Source: Charina bottae
Taxonomy: Eukaryota > Chordata > Lepidosauria > Squamata > Charinaidae
Reading direction: 5' to 3'
NCBI GenBank assembly: GCA_023362775.1
Contig: JALMGJ010000004.1
Location: 80,838,798-80,902,797 of the forward strand
Length of the DNA stretch: 64,000 nucleotides
Shown: positions 11,262 to 23,162 of the stretch, piece after piece
How the letters are laid out: each line of letters opens with the position of its first letter
Position numbering within the stretch: the stretch's first letter is position 1
Made by a program: the position numbers and the translations under genes
The notes under the pieces: model-generated
The model's database searches: none
What the model was told of the DNA's origin: nothing
The model's input: only the letters and a program-made list of their open reading frames with translations

Positions 11262-12067
11262 ATATCATCATAAATCTGGAAAGGTACATTAGGTCATTAA
11301 ACCCAGCATCACCTCCATACCACACAGAGATGCATCCACACACATACATATCAGGAATCCACATTAAACCATCCCTTCTGCATGAATACATCCAGTGGAG
11401 GAGAATCTACCACATCTCTGGTATTTAAATCCATCATCAAACTTCTCTTACTGTTAGGACTTTCTTCCCCTAACATTCAATCAGAAACTCACATAAATTA
11501 TTTTGTATCTTACTTTCTGGAATATAAGATAATACACATTCAGATATTTGAAGAATGCTATCTTCTTTCTCCTGTGTTTTCTTTTCTTAGGGCTAAACAT
11601 TTCTAATCTCTTCAAACTTTCTTCATAAGACTCCATTTTATCATATAAAGCCTAACTAAATTAACAGTATTGAAAATTAGCATATTTTGCAAATGCATCT
11701 GATCTGGCTAAGCAATTGATTAGATCATCCCCTTTGGAACCTTTTTTAGTTGTCTGAATCTCTTTTTTTTTTAGTTTAATCAATTACTTACTTACTTATT
11801 TACTTACTTACTTACTTATTTATTTCTGCCAGCCTGTATCCTATCCAATTTTATTTGCAAGTTTGCTGTGTTCCCTCCATTTTTTGATCCAAGTCATTAA
11901 GACAGAAGTTGAAGAGGTACAGAGTCTAGCCTGAACTTTGTGACATCTCCCTCTCCAGTTTGATGAGGAATTATTGATGAATACTCTTGAGTATGATTTT
12001 GGAGATCTTATGCCACCAAGGCTTCATCAGTCATGATACTGTATACATCTCATGATTTCAGGGATTG
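11262..12067 (-). mobile_element. Old CR1 LINE 3' fragment
   Basis: Read on the + strand it follows the complement of the amniote CR1 3' end: TCATAAATCTGGAAAGGTACATTAGGTCAT, then CTAATTGCTCTTACTG-like text, then a GTTTGATGAGGAATTATTGATG segment. It is highly diverged and interrupted by a (TTAC)n tract. It hosts the 117-bp insertion at 12078. Confidence 0.65.
11783..11824. repeat. (TTAC/TTAT)n microsatellite
   Basis: About ten units of TTAC grading to TTAT inside the CR1 remnant. Confidence 0.85.
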
Positions 12068-12077
12068 CATAATCCTA

Positions 12078-12194
12078 AGACTGAAGAAGCTCCTTGGATA
12101 AGGAGTGAAACGTTTCTACTGAGAAAATAGAAATCCAGTTGACATGATTCAAGCCACAGACTGTTCCACCTGGATGACTGAGAACCTTCATCGA
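12078..12194 (+). mobile_element. 117-bp hammerhead-like unit, probable Penelope-like element end
   Basis: Flanked by the exact 10-bp duplication CATAATCCTA (12068-12077, 12195-12204), so it is a discrete insertion. It contains CTGAAGA (12081-12087), a stem CTCCTT-GGAT-AAGGAG (12090-12105) and GAAAC (12107-12111), the order of a hammerhead ribozyme core, then GTTTC. The same sequence occurs twice, inverted, at 45827-46109. Penelope-like retroelements are known to carry hammerhead motifs in their terminal repeats, so a severely truncated Penelope-like copy is my best reading. No GIY-YIG or RT coding sequence of such an element is present here. Confidence 0.62.
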
Positions 12195-12204
12195 CATAAT
12201 CCTA

Positions 12205-13040
12205 TGGTATTTCTACCAGGCTCAGATTGTGCCACAGAAAATGGATTCATTCTTACTAAACATCAGCAACAGCAGTAACAATCATAACAATGACCTATGA
12301 TATAATCTGAAGGCCTTAAGGAAAGTTGAAGCAGAAGTTATACAACTGTTAGTTAACCCCCAAGGTTTCCTGTCTTGTTTGCTTGCTTATGAGTTGTACA
12401 GTCAAGAACAATTCATGAGTTATCAAATAAAGTTACCTAAACCAGGAGTTGCCAGTCTTGCCCCCCTTTCCCGTCATATAGTTCATTCAGGAAACAGTGT
12501 TATTTCCTAAAAGGTGAGAAAAGGAGCAAGCACTTTAATCTTTTATGTTAAGTAACATTGCTGTATAGTAATAATTGAATGAAACACTAAAATGAAGGTC
12601 ACCTTCAATGTGACTCTAGTTTCTTCAAGGTGAGAAAACTGCATATGCAAATGGATGGGCATGCAGAACTGTCCATTCTCTCCCTAATGTTTATAAATTT
12701 TTGCTATTTATTTTATTTCTTCAATGGATATGTAAATCAATGTCTTAGTGTATTTTGACCTTATTGTAAATTGCTCTTGCCAGAGTTTGGCAAGATATGC
12801 CCCCCCCATCCAGCCGGGGCTGATGGGACTTGGAGTGTTTCTCAGTTTTGATTCTAATAGATGCATATTGTGCCAAGAATACAGAGGGGGCATTCTTCTC
12901 AGCTCTCTGACAAATATTCTATTTCCAGATACCTTATATAGTCCATGTAGTAAAAATATTCTTCACCTAAATGTTCCTTGAAAGCCACATTGTTTTGTTT
13001 TTTTAATTAAAAGATTGCTTAGCTGTGATGGAATAAATAA
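12205..13040. other. Intronic spacer, nothing recognised
   Basis: Mostly AT-rich. No repeat family, splice-flanked frame or RNA gene that I can support. Confidence 0.45.
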
Positions 13041-13043
13041 AGG

Positions 13044-13200
13044 GATGCGGTGGCTCAGCTGTAGACTGCCGATCAGAAGGTTGGCAGTTCGAATCCCTGC
13101 GTAACGAGGTGAGCTCTCATTACTTGTTCCAGCTCCTGTCAACCCAACAGTTTGAAAGCTTAGCAAGTAGATAAATGGGTACCATCTTAAGTGGGAGAAT
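13044..13200 (+). mobile_element. tRNA-derived SINE head
   Basis: GGATGCGGTGGCTCAG resembles a Pol III A box and GGCAGTTCGAATCCC a near-perfect B box, followed by GCGTAACGAGGTGAGCTC, the body of a SINE common in snakes and lizards. It is missing part of the A-B spacer. The 3' half seen in other copies (CCGGCCACATGACCACGG, as at 57760) is not present here. Confidence 0.7.
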
Positions 13201-13520
13201 ATGCTGGCGTCCTGTCGGGGGTCTCCCACCGAACGGAGAAGATCTCGTGAATGGCAGCAGAGACGACGGATCCCGAACAGCAACATCCAGGACGTCAGCA
13301 GCCAGCTCCGAAGCAAGGTATTCTGGGACATGTAGTCCAGTACCCACGGAAGAGTCGGTTCCCTTACCCCTTCCCTTAGTGCGCGGTTAAACTGTTGTAC
13401 TATATATATGAAATGTATAAATATATATGAAATATGATGTATGTAAGCCGCCTAGAGTCCTCCATTAGGGAGGGGATAGGCGGGGTATAAATATGATAAA
13501 TAAATAAATAATAAATAAAT
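13201..13520 (+). mobile_element. Chimeric sequence ending in a LINE-type tail
   Basis: After the SINE head the sequence becomes moderately GC-rich, then from about 13440 ends in AAGCCGCCTAGAGTCCTCC...GGCGGGGTATAAATATGATAAATAAATA, an L2-like tail variant. It may be one composite element or two abutting insertions. A 71-codon frame (13175-13390) is not convincing. Confidence 0.4.
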
Positions 13521-14676
13521 TGAGAAGTAACATTCAATCTCTTGGCAAATGTTTTCCATAATAAGGTAATTATTAAGATATATAATTCCCTTTTATTAAA
13601 AGCAATTGATGGGTTATAATATTATTTTAATATATTTATGGTTTTAAAAAGCATATGCGATAACAGAATTCACTAAATGGAAGCTTCTGGGTGGAAGGAG
13701 AAGGCAAAACAAAAGCAAATTACAATGTAATATATAGATAACTCAAATATGCAAAAGAAAAAGAAATATCCTTTTTCAAGAGTTACAAGAATTTCTTTAG
13801 TTGTTTTATTTGAGGCATTTGCTATCTCAACAAGAACATTACATCAGGGCAGTGCAGTCATATGCATTTGAATAACCCTTGACTTTGAAATCAACTGTTT
13901 ATGCTAAAAGACTTAAGATGAACCCTTTTTGTTCAGGTAAAAACATGGTGCCAAAGTCTAATTGCAATCCATGTGGTATTCTGCTAGTAAATGCTCTTTT
14001 CTGTTGTGAAGAGCTTGCTGAACTCCAGTAAAGGTATCTGGAGCTCAAGCAACGCCTTTGAGGTACTTTTTTCCTTCTACTTATTTCTAAGGAAAAACAT
14101 AGTACAGTAGAAGCCATAAGGGAAAATATTCCTTTTCAAACTAGTTAAGACCATTTTTCAGCAAACTCATCATGTTTTGGTGAAAGATGTTGCAAGATGC
14201 TTCCTTCACAAAAGAAAACTTCCCATGAATATTCATTTCCATTCCAAGAGAATTTAATTGTCTCATTCTCTGGTCCCTCTCTATACCAGAATTAATGACC
14301 TTAAATAGTCTCTGTTGACATTCCTTTTGTCCTCAGCAAAGTAAGCAATTTATTATACTGGTTCCCTTCTCCACATGGGCACACGCCTGCACATGTGTAC
14401 GCACACATGCACACACACACACACACCTTAACAGAGCATGCACGGTAGTAATTCTGATCATTGTTTTCTTTTTAAAATAGGCCACATTAATTCTCTTTGT
14501 TTCTGAAGGATGCTTCTTATATGATGAAGCATTGAGACATGAATGATGAATAAGCAATGCATGCTTTATTTCTCTAATATTGGGAATTAGAATTTACTGA
14601 CATCACTGATTACAAGACTGATCTTATATCAGAAAAAGCAAGAAATACCAAAACTCTCTTAGAAAAGAGAAACTGT
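13521..14676. other. Intronic spacer with short CA tract
   Basis: No gene seen. A short CA-rich tract lies at about 14398-14426. Confidence 0.45.
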
Positions 14677-15318
14677 ATTTATGTATGTATGTATGTATGT
14701 ATGTATGTTTCGACTTCTATCACCACACCATCTCCCACGAGGGGGCTCTGGGCGGTTTACAAACATAGAGATTAAAATTCTGTTATAAAAACACATAAAA
14801 ATACAATATACAATTAATTATTATTATAAATTAAGTAGAAAATCCAAGAAGGCAGACCATGATCTTTAAAAGGGCTCTATGGCACCAGCCATCCCCACGA
14901 GGAACTATTCCTGTTCCCATCCCATGCGAGGCAGCAAAACCAGGTCTTTAGGTTCTTCCGGAAGGACAGGAGCGATGGGGCCTGCCTCACCTCCGGGGGC
15001 AGGTTGTTCCAAAGGGCAGGCGCCACTGCCGAGAAGGCCCGCCTTCTGGACCCCACCAAACGAAACTCCCTTACCGACGGGGTCCGGAGCATGCCCTCTC
15101 TACATAATCAAGTGGGACGGTTTGAAGTTATGGGGATGAGGTGGTCCCTCAGATACCCTGGTCCCATGCCATGTAGGGCTTTAAAGGTCAAAACCAACAC
15201 CTTGAATTGCACCCGGAAGCATACCAGCACCCAATGCAGCTGGCGCAGCAGAGGTGTCACATGGGCTGATCTAGGGGCACCAATAACTGCGTGCGCAGCC
15301 GCATTCTGGACCAGTTGT
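14677..15318 (-). mobile_element. L2-clade LINE 3' fragment (copy 3)
   Basis: Minus-strand L2 C-terminal coding region and 3' tail. Readable residues include NAAAHAVIGAPRSAHVTPLL and FKALHGMGPGYLRDHLIP, in two frames (14877-15092 and 15108-15326). The tail GTAAACCGCCCAGAGCCCCC is followed on the minus strand by an (ACAT)n tract (14679-14708). 5' truncated before the RT core. Confidence 0.85.
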
Positions 15319-15339
15319 AAATACATGTATTACTGTATT

Positions 15340-15680
15340 TTTGGATTTATTTATTTTATTTGGTGAATCCTGACTCCAAATGTCTCTAAGTGGCTCACAA
15401 TACACCAAAAAAAATATATAAAGACTATAACAAAAGCAAACAACAACAAAACCATATGCAGACAAGGAAAAGGAAGAAGAACGAATGGCAAACCCAACAA
15501 ACCCCAAAACATCCCACCAGCAACTGACGTCCAGTAAGACAGCACCTAGCCCAAGGCCTGGGAGAATAGCCAGGTCTTTATAGATCTTTGGAACAACAAC
15601 AGGGTGGGAGTGGACTTCATTCCAGAAGGCAGGAGCTGCAAGACAGAAGGCAGGCTTCATGGGTCCTGATAGGTGGCATT
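15340..15680 (-). mobile_element. Older L2-type LINE 3' fragment
   Basis: Complement carries a divergent L2 3' end: TTTATTTGGTGAATCC...AAGTGGCTCACAATACA, then CCTGGGAGAATAGCCAGGTCTTTA and GGGTCCTGATAGGTGGC. The same text recurs at 56925-57200, so both belong to one older subfamily distinct from copies 1-3. Confidence 0.6.
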
Positions 15681-16338
15681 GTTTAATTGAACAATGAACT
15701 CAGAGTATGCCAACCCTCTCAGCTCAGCTCAGCTGGGCAAACTTAACTTATCTGAAAGACGATAAGTACAGTTAGAAGACCACTAGAAAATCAGTGGGCT
15801 GTAGGCTAGACTCAGAATTAAAATAAAAGATAAAAATCCAAGAAGGTAGCAATAGAAAATTACTTCTGTATTGCTACCAAGAATACACTAATATCACAAG
15901 GTTTTGATCATGACTCAAGGGGGTCCTATTATATTTTGGGTTCTGTCTGTTTGTATGTTAACAGCCTATCTGTGACCTGTCTGCCTGAAAGCATCCTTTA
16001 TTGGATTAATGAGCAACTTTTCATTATATCCAAGGTTCATTAGAAATCAGGAGACATATTAACAAAAATCCTGAGAGCTATGATTGTATATTATCCTGTG
16101 TACATTTTTGTTGTTTGTTTGTTTGATCAATTTATATGGCTGGGCAATACCTGTTTCTACTTTTCTTTTTCTTTTTGCACACCTTATTACTAGAGAACTG
16201 TAATATTTGGATCCAAAGAAAGCAATGGTGCTGATAGGGACACCTTGGTTGTACTTTTTGTCTGCTTCTTAAAATAACTGTGCCTTTTCCTGAGTTGTCA
16301 TCACAGCCTACAGGCTCAGGAAAACATGTGTTTGAATT
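15681..16338. other. Intronic spacer, nothing recognised
   Basis: No gene or repeat end apart from the BovB target duplication that starts at 16339. Confidence 0.45.
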
Positions 16339-16349
16339 CAGGAACCATT

Positions 16350-17236
16350 TTTGTTGTTTATTCGTTCAGTCGCTTCCAACTCTTCGTGACTTCATGGACC
16401 AGCCCATGCCAGAGCTTCCCGTCGGCCGTCACCATCCCCAGCTCCCCCATGGTCGAGTCCGTCACCTCCAGAATATCATCCACCCATCTTGCCCTTGGTC
16501 GGCCCCACTTCCTTTTGCCTTCCACTTTCCCTAACATCAGCATCTTCTCCAGGGTATCCTGTCTTCTCATTATGTGGCCAAAGTACTTCAGTTTTGCTTT
16601 CAATATCATTCCCTCAAGTGAGCAGTCTGGCTTTATTTCCTGGAGTATGGACTGGTTTGATCTTCTTGCAGTCCAAGGCACTCTCAGAATTTTCCTCCAA
16701 CACCACAGTTCAAAAGCATCTATCTTCCTTCGCTCAGCCTTTCTTATGGTCCAGCTCTCACAGCCATAGGTTACTATCGGGAATACCATTGCTTTGACTA
16801 TGCGGATCTTTGTTGTCAGTGTGATGTCTCTGCTCTTAACTATTTTATCAAGATTGGTCATTGCTCTCCTCCCAAGAAGTAGACGTCTTCCGATTTCCTG
16901 GCTGCAGTCAGCGTCTGCAGTAATCTTTGTGCCTAGAAATACAAAGTCTGTCACTGCCTCCACTTTTTCTCCCTCTATTTGCCAGTCATCAATCAAGCTC
17001 GTTGCCATAATCTTGGTTTTTTTGAGGTTTAACTGCAACCCAGCTTTTGCACTTTCTTCTTTCACCATCATAAGGCTTCTCAGCTCCTCCTCGCTTTCAG
17101 CCATCAAAGTGGTATCATCTGCATATCTGAGATTGTTAATGTTTCTTCCAGCAATTTTAACTCCAGCCTTGGATTCATTAAGTCCAGCACGTCGCATGAT
17201 TTGTTCTGCGTACAGGTTGAATAGGTAGGGAGTATA
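16350..17236 (-). mobile_element. BovB (RTE) LINE, 5'-truncated, with 11-bp target duplication
   Basis: Flanked by exact CAGGAACCATT (16339-16349, 17237-17247). The minus strand reads the BovB RT C-terminal half in one uninterrupted 279-codon frame (16358-17197) to the tail TCGGAAGCGACTGAACGAATAAACAAC-like end. The YADD box (LRYADDTTLMA) is intact. 887 bp of about 3.2 kb remain, so it is a dead-on-arrival copy, and the open frame suggests recent insertion. Confidence 0.92.
16358..17197 (-). pseudogene. BovB reverse transcriptase C-terminal half
   Basis: 279 codons without a stop. Visible: motif C YADDTTLMAESEEEL (about residue 26), the template-strand region KAGLQLNLKKTKIMATS, FLGTKITADADCSQEI, and the C-terminal ELWCWRKILRVPWTARRSNQ and GRPRARWVDDILEVT. 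The endonuclease, RT motifs 0-B and a proper start are missing, so it is a fragment despite being open. Confidence 0.85.
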
Positions 17237-17588
17237 CAGGAACCATTAAGGAGGCACAAACAGGTTGATGACATATAGTCAAAACATGTAGCCATCTCCT
17301 TAACACCTTCTGGACTCAAATGTTTCTGAATCTGCACATGACCACACAGGATTGGAAGCACCTTTAAGAATTTAATTTTGCATACCTCAATTTACTATGT
17401 ATCTTATTTTGGAGAGCTTTTACATCAGTCCATTGCCATGGACAGATCACTTCTTTGTGACAATGGGGTTCAGTGGAGCCAGCAACCTCTGAAGGGAGCA
17501 AAGTCTTATTAAGACTATCCACCCCAGACATCTGATGGATCCATCAGGTTTCATGACAGTGGTTGGGGAGTTTTCCAGTGTTCTGGAA

Positions 17589-17665
17589 CAGTATTTGTCA
17601 ACTTCAGCAACTTTAAGTGGTGTGGACTTCAACTCCCAGAATTCCCCTGAGGTTGAGAAACACTG
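17589..17665. mobile_element. Short hAT-type MITE
   Basis: CAGTATTTGTCAACTTC at the left and GAGGTTGAGAAACACTG at the right form imperfect inverted repeats around AACTCCCAGAATTCCC, a very common reptile hAT-derived miniature. Candidate 8-bp flanks (TTCTGGAA, TTTTAGAG) match only partly. Confidence 0.55.
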
Positions 17666-17769
17666 TTTTAGAGGACACTTCTTTTTGCTGACTACTGGAA
17701 TACAGTCTAAACTAGGACACTTGATAGGACTACCACTGAGTTGCCTTTCCCCAACCACTGATTGTGTGA

Positions 17770-18415
17770 GCACCTTGGTTTCATGAGGAGTTCTGTGAAA
17801 TGAAGCAACTGAAGAGATGCCTGGAAAAATGCTGGCAGAAAACTAAGAAGCGAATGCAACCAGATTTTAGTAAAATCCCAAGTTCAAACCTACTCTGTGG
17901 TGATAAAATGGTGTAGAGTAACTACTTTTCCACCCTTATTGCATCCATGAAATGCTGGCCAGCTACTGTGCTTAAAGTATTTCGGTCCCTGGCAGGTGAG
18001 CTGGACAATCTAGTAATTTAAGTTGTGACTGGCTGAGCATTTCATGGATAAATCACTCACATTTACTCTGAGTTGGAAGCTGGATAGATAGCTACTAAAC
18101 ATCTACTAAAATGACATTTCTGTATATGGCAGGCCCCAACTCTGCCTGCCTTTAAGAAAGCCATTAAGACTTTGCTTTTCCTCCAGGCATTAGTTGCCAG
18201 TGAGATTCTCCTTTTGGTTTTTCTGTTATGTTGTTTAGTTATCATTTTAGATTTATGTTTTGTATTTATATATTGTACATGTTCAATGTAATATAGGGGA
18301 CTGTTGTTTATATTGTTTGGTGGTGATAGGGCTGTACGCCATCCAGAATCACACTATTTGAGTTGGGTAGCCTTATAATTTAACTTATCTTGTTAATAAA
18401 TAAATAAAATGACAG
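17770..18415 (+). mobile_element. Old L2-type LINE fragment with internal deletion
   Basis: 17900-18010 reads like the linker before RT (compare ...YFSALIASAECRPTALFK in copy 2). It then jumps to the C-terminal/3' region near 18120 (CTGCCTGCCTTTAAGAAAGCC) and ends in GGCTGTACGCCATCCAGAATC...AATAAATAAATAAAATG. Heavily diverged. Confidence 0.55.
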
Positions 18416-19926
18416 AGGTGATATCTTGTGATATTATTTGGAAGGCTTTTGAACCTGTGGAATGTGAAGAAATTATTTAAAAATGTAAGCTTCGGCACTT
18501 GTTGATTGCACCTCTGCCCAAGCTATTGAATGTCTGATTTGCCATTAATTCTCAGGACATAATATTGCTGGAGTCAAAAAATTTCCTTAGCATGTATCTG
18601 TCAGAACATGATCTAAGTTTAGTTCCAGGTCTGAGTTACTAGTCTCATGGAAAAGAAATGAATCTTTGAATAACTGAATCTTTTAGTTATTTCAAAAATA
18701 GAGAGGATTTTGTTGAACTCTGTAGATATCTTTTGCAAGGAAGCAAGAATCGTATTTTTATGTGTATTTTTTTCACTAAGCACCACTATAGAGAGTAATA
18801 CTGGAACCAAATGTGATGATAAACAGTATGACCTAAACACCCATAGAGAATAGAGTAGTATTGTTTTATCTTTATAAGCAGTTTATTCCAAGAAATGCCA
18901 TTTAATTTTCCTAGAAGAGGAAATAACAGAATTACAAATTGCATCTTGGAAAAAATCCAAGATACATTTTAAAAGCTTACTGGATCAAGCTTGCATTGAT
19001 CAATGGATTTTGTTAGTTAGACTACATGATGATCTTTAAATAAGAAGGTTGTGGACTAGATAATAATTACTCCCTAAACAAACAAACAAAAACTAAATCA
19101 GAAATATATGAATTATTATGAAATGTTAACAACTCTAAGTATTGGTTTATTAATAAGCTAATGTTAGTGTTTGTGGACAAAGTAGATCTCTCGCTTACTC
19201 TTACTGAACCACTGAATATTTTTAGCCTATTCAAGATTTGCTTTGAATTGCTTCCTATTACAGATTCAGAAGGATTATGCAAAGTGTACCTAGGGTAATT
19301 TGCACAATGGGAGTTCAGTATTTAATGAAAGTGGTTCTTATTTTTAATTACAGCATTTAAGTTCATCTTATTGTCAAGTGGAATACAGTGATGATGATTT
19401 GAGATTTGGCTTCACAGAATCCATTAGAAAACATCTACACACCTTCCTAAGCAACACTATATCTTTAAATGTAACTTTAATTCAACTCTAATAATCTTAC
19501 ATTTCTGCTTCATAAATAACATCAAGAGTAGAATGAAATATTTCAAATATCCCCTAAACCCTCACTTATGTTTACTTTCTTCCACATCTTCCAAGAGTTT
19601 TCCAAAGAATACTGGAATACTATACAGCATATCTAAAATAGTCACATTTCTTAACATTTGGGGAAAATGTCAGAATGCCAAATGAGAAATCAGACTTCAA
19701 AATTTCTATCTAATTGTAAAATTATTGGAATATCTTGGATTAGATTCTCATATGTAAAATGTTGACTGTGTCAAGGAGAGGTAGTAAATTGGGTTAGTTG
19801 GGGCAAAATTGGGGCAAAACTTACTCTCTGATCACTGTGCTTTATACAGTATATAGGGCTAGTCATGTTAACAGAGGTTTAACTATGTCTCCTTGCTGAT
19901 AGGAATTTAAAGGAAAGTGGTGGGAG
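18416..19926. other. Intronic spacer, nothing recognised
   Basis: AT-rich sequence, no supported gene or element. Confidence 0.45.
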
Positions 19927-19927
19927 T

Positions 19928-19928
<1 letters not shown>

Positions 19929-19985
<57 letters not shown>

Positions 19986-19986
19986 A
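19929..19986. repeat. (GTT)n(ATT)n compound microsatellite
   Basis: About ten GTT units run directly into about nine ATT units. Confidence 0.9.
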
Positions 19987-20474
19987 GCAGTGTATAAATA
20001 TAATAAACACAGAAATTCCTGAAGCTGCCCCACAGAAACAAGTTTTCTTCAGGCAGTCAATCTCTGTCCCATTCTATTTTCCTGTGTATCGCCCCAACAG
20101 ACTAAGGAGGGATGGTGAAGGAAGAAAGAGGTGGAATAAGTAAGCTACATCCACAATAATGCTGATTTTAATCAGGCTATCACTTGTTTTTTCTTTTTTC
20201 TTTTTTTAGTCTGGACCAAGGAAGCCACTGCCTTCCAGTCTCCTAGAATATAAAAAATAACTGCTGTAATCATATGCTGATTGTACAATGAGGTAAGTCA
20301 AATGGGGTAGTGGTTAGTTGTGTCATGCAAAAAGAGCCTGTATAGGCTTAACAGAGAACAGTTTATCCTGGCTTTCTGAAAAATCTTCTTGAATCCTCTG
20401 CATATTTATTAATTCATTCATTTCCTTCAAGTAATAATATTTAAAATGGTTTCAATTATAAATTATAGGTTCAT
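19987..20474. other. Intronic spacer, nothing recognised
   Basis: AT-rich, no element recognised. Confidence 0.4.
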
Positions 20475-21430
20475 AAAACCATAGAATTGAACCAGGCCAC
20501 TGAGTCTAGACTCCTGTTCTATGAAGGAATCCAAATTAAAACATCCCTTACAGCTGGCTGTCCATTCTTTCCATGACCACATCCTGTGAAAGGAATCTAC
20601 CATGTCTCTGGTAATTGGTTCCACTGTCTAATTGCTCTTACTGTTCGGAATATTGTTTTTAACATTTGGTCAGAATGTGTGACTTAAATCCATCATTGCT
20701 TCTCCTACAGTCTGTATTTGGAGAAGATGGAGAATGTCTTGGCGTTCTTCTATGTGATGTTCTTCTATATTTTTGTGGGGTGCTATCACATCCCCTTCAG
20801 TCTCTTCTTCTAAATGATAAACTTGTCTAGTTCCTTCAATTACTCCTCATAGGACATATTGCTAGATCCTGATCATCTTTGGTGCCCTTCTCTGAAGCTC
20901 TTTCATTTTATCAGTACTTCTTAAAATGTGGTGTGCAGAACAGGATCTATTACTCATGGTAGGATCTGACCCATGCAAAATACATTCAGCTTGTGATCAA
21001 CTACTATTCCAATTAACTTTTCACATGTTCTTTTGCCATGCTAAGTATCCCACATCCTGTATTTTCATTTAATTTTGTTTCTTACTGAAAGGGGTTGTAT
21101 TTGTCTCTATTAATAGAATAAATATAATCTGTTATTCTTAGTTTATTTATCTAATCTAACATATCATTTTGAATTTTCTGTTTCCCAAAATATTAAATGT
21201 CTCCTAATTTTTGTGTCATATACAAAATTTGATAAGCATCTATCCTCAACCAAATCAATAAAATGTTGAAGATTATTGGCCACAAATTAACTTTGTGCAC
21301 CCACTGAATACCTCTGTCCATCTTCATATGGCTCAATTAATGAACATTCTTTGAAAAAGAATTTTAAATCAGCTATGTATCCCTTTAATTATCATGCCAT
21401 CTAGACCATACTAGCTTGGTAATCAGAATG
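20475..21430 (-). mobile_element. Ancient CR1 LINE, 3' segment
   Basis: Complement of the amniote CR1 3' end: CATAAAACCATAGAATTGAACC, then GGTTCCACTGTCTAATTGCTCTTACTGT and TCTCTTCTTCTAAATGATAAACTTG, then a run that corresponds to CR1 RT sequence up to TTGGTAATCAGAATG. It is continued by 26062-27850. Divergence is high, so this insertion is much older than the elements inside it. Confidence 0.75.
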
Positions 21431-21888
21431 TGTAGTGGCAATGCGGAAGACCAGTGTATTTTGAGGAGTTTAAGTGACATTTATTTTATTTCTCCTTGAT
21501 ATTAAGAAAATTATAGAAGCTTAGTTCACTCTGAGTCATAGTAATGTTTAGCTGGCTTGTTTTTTTCACTTTTACTTAGAAGTGGAAGCGGGGGAGAAGA
21601 GAAAACCCCAAGATTGTTTATGTTAGCACTAGCTTATCTTATAGCTTCTGAGGCTCTTGGATTATGTCATAAACAGGTGCCCCAGACCCTGAGAACTATC
21701 TAGTCAAGGTCAGATCTTGTAGTCTTGGTACCACGGAAACAGAGTCATGAGGTTTTAGGGCCAGACTTTGATTTAAAAAAACCCTTAGGATTGCCTCTTG
21801 AGTTGGAAGCTTCTGCACAGACTTAGGGCTGAGTACTCTGGAAATTGAGCCAGCCTGGGGAGACTCTGGGGGCTGCGGGGCGGGGAAT

Positions 21889-23148
21889 TTGATCGAGGTG
21901 GTGACGGGTAAGGGACGCTATGATGGGAGCTGGAGGGCAGGCCATCGTTGGGGAAGGTGCCCCCAGTGTTTAATACCGGTGGTGCGTTCCGGCCCTCCAA
22001 GCTCATACCCAGGCCCTGGTAAGCAGATCTTTGAGGGCCCTGATGTCCGGCTGCTGCTCCTTAATGCCAGGTCTGTGAATAATAAGGCTCCCCTCATCTG
22101 CAATTTACTCTCGGAGGAGGGGGCAGACCTGGCATGTATAACAGAGACTTGGCTGGGCCCAGAAGGAGGGGTTGCCCTCTCGGAAATGTGTCCAGCCGGG
22201 TTTCGAGTATGGCATCAGCCGAGACAACGGGGCAGGGGAGGAGGGGTGGCAGTTGTCATCCGAGAGTCTCTTATGGCCACCAGGGGCGCTGCTCCTCAAG
22301 TGACTGGCTGTGAGACCCTGTTTTTCAGGTTGGGTTCCCAAGCACAGTTGGGAGTGTTGCTACTGTACCAGCCCCCCTGCTGCATAGCAACCTCTCTGCC
22401 TGAGCTACTGGAGGCCATCTCGGGGTTGGCGGTGGAATTCCCCAGACTTATGGTTTTGGGGAATTTCAATCTGCCGTCCCTGGGACAGGCCTCGGAGGCA
22501 GCTTGAGAGTTCATGACTACCATGGCAGCCATGGGGCTGTCGCAGATTATTCAGGACCCGACTCGAGACAGTGGTCTCACGCCAGATTTAGTTTTCTTGT
22601 CAGAGCAGTGGCAATGTGATCTGGGGGGAGAGTTAGATCTGTCCCCATTGTCATGGTCAGACCATGCCCTGGTGACCTTGAGGCTCTCTTGTGCTACCCC
22701 ACTCCGCAGGGAGGCTGGACCTATTAGATTGGTCCACCCCCGGCAACTTATGGACCCAATGAGGTTTCAGAGGGAGCTGGGGGTTATACCTGAAGATCTG
22801 TAGCACGGTCCAGGGGAGGTCTTAGCCGCAGCTTGGAATAAAGAGGCAGCCGGGGCCTTGGACAGGATCGCGCCTATGCGACCTCTCTTGCCTCGTTCAA
22901 CCTGTCACTCCCCGTGGTTCACGGAAAAGTTGAGGGTTTTGAAGACGGTTAAGAGACGTCTGGAGCGCCGCTGGAGGAAGACGAGGACTGAATCTGACCA
23001 GACACAATCTAGAGCCGCTATTAGGGCCTACCTTGTGGTGGTAAGAGCGGAGAAACGTGATTATTTCTCCGCTCTTATTGCGTCCGCAGAATGCCGCCCG
23101 ACGGCCCTGTTTAAGATTACTAGATCTCTTTTGGGTCGGACGGACTAA
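21889..23148 (+). pseudogene. L2 endonuclease domain and linker (copy 2)
   Basis: From about 22045 it reads an APE-type endonuclease: LLLNARSVNNK, CITETWL, GGGVAVVIRE, LGNFNLP (the usual GDFN aspartate is replaced by asparagine), then after a TGA at 22504-22506 LSQIIQDPT, TPDLVF and SWSDHALV. A TAG at 22801 interrupts before the linker (22858-23148), which ends at the LTR insertion. The replaced catalytic aspartate, two stops and the LTR all disable it. Confidence 0.82.
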
Positions 23149-23162
23149 GTGACCCATTTACA

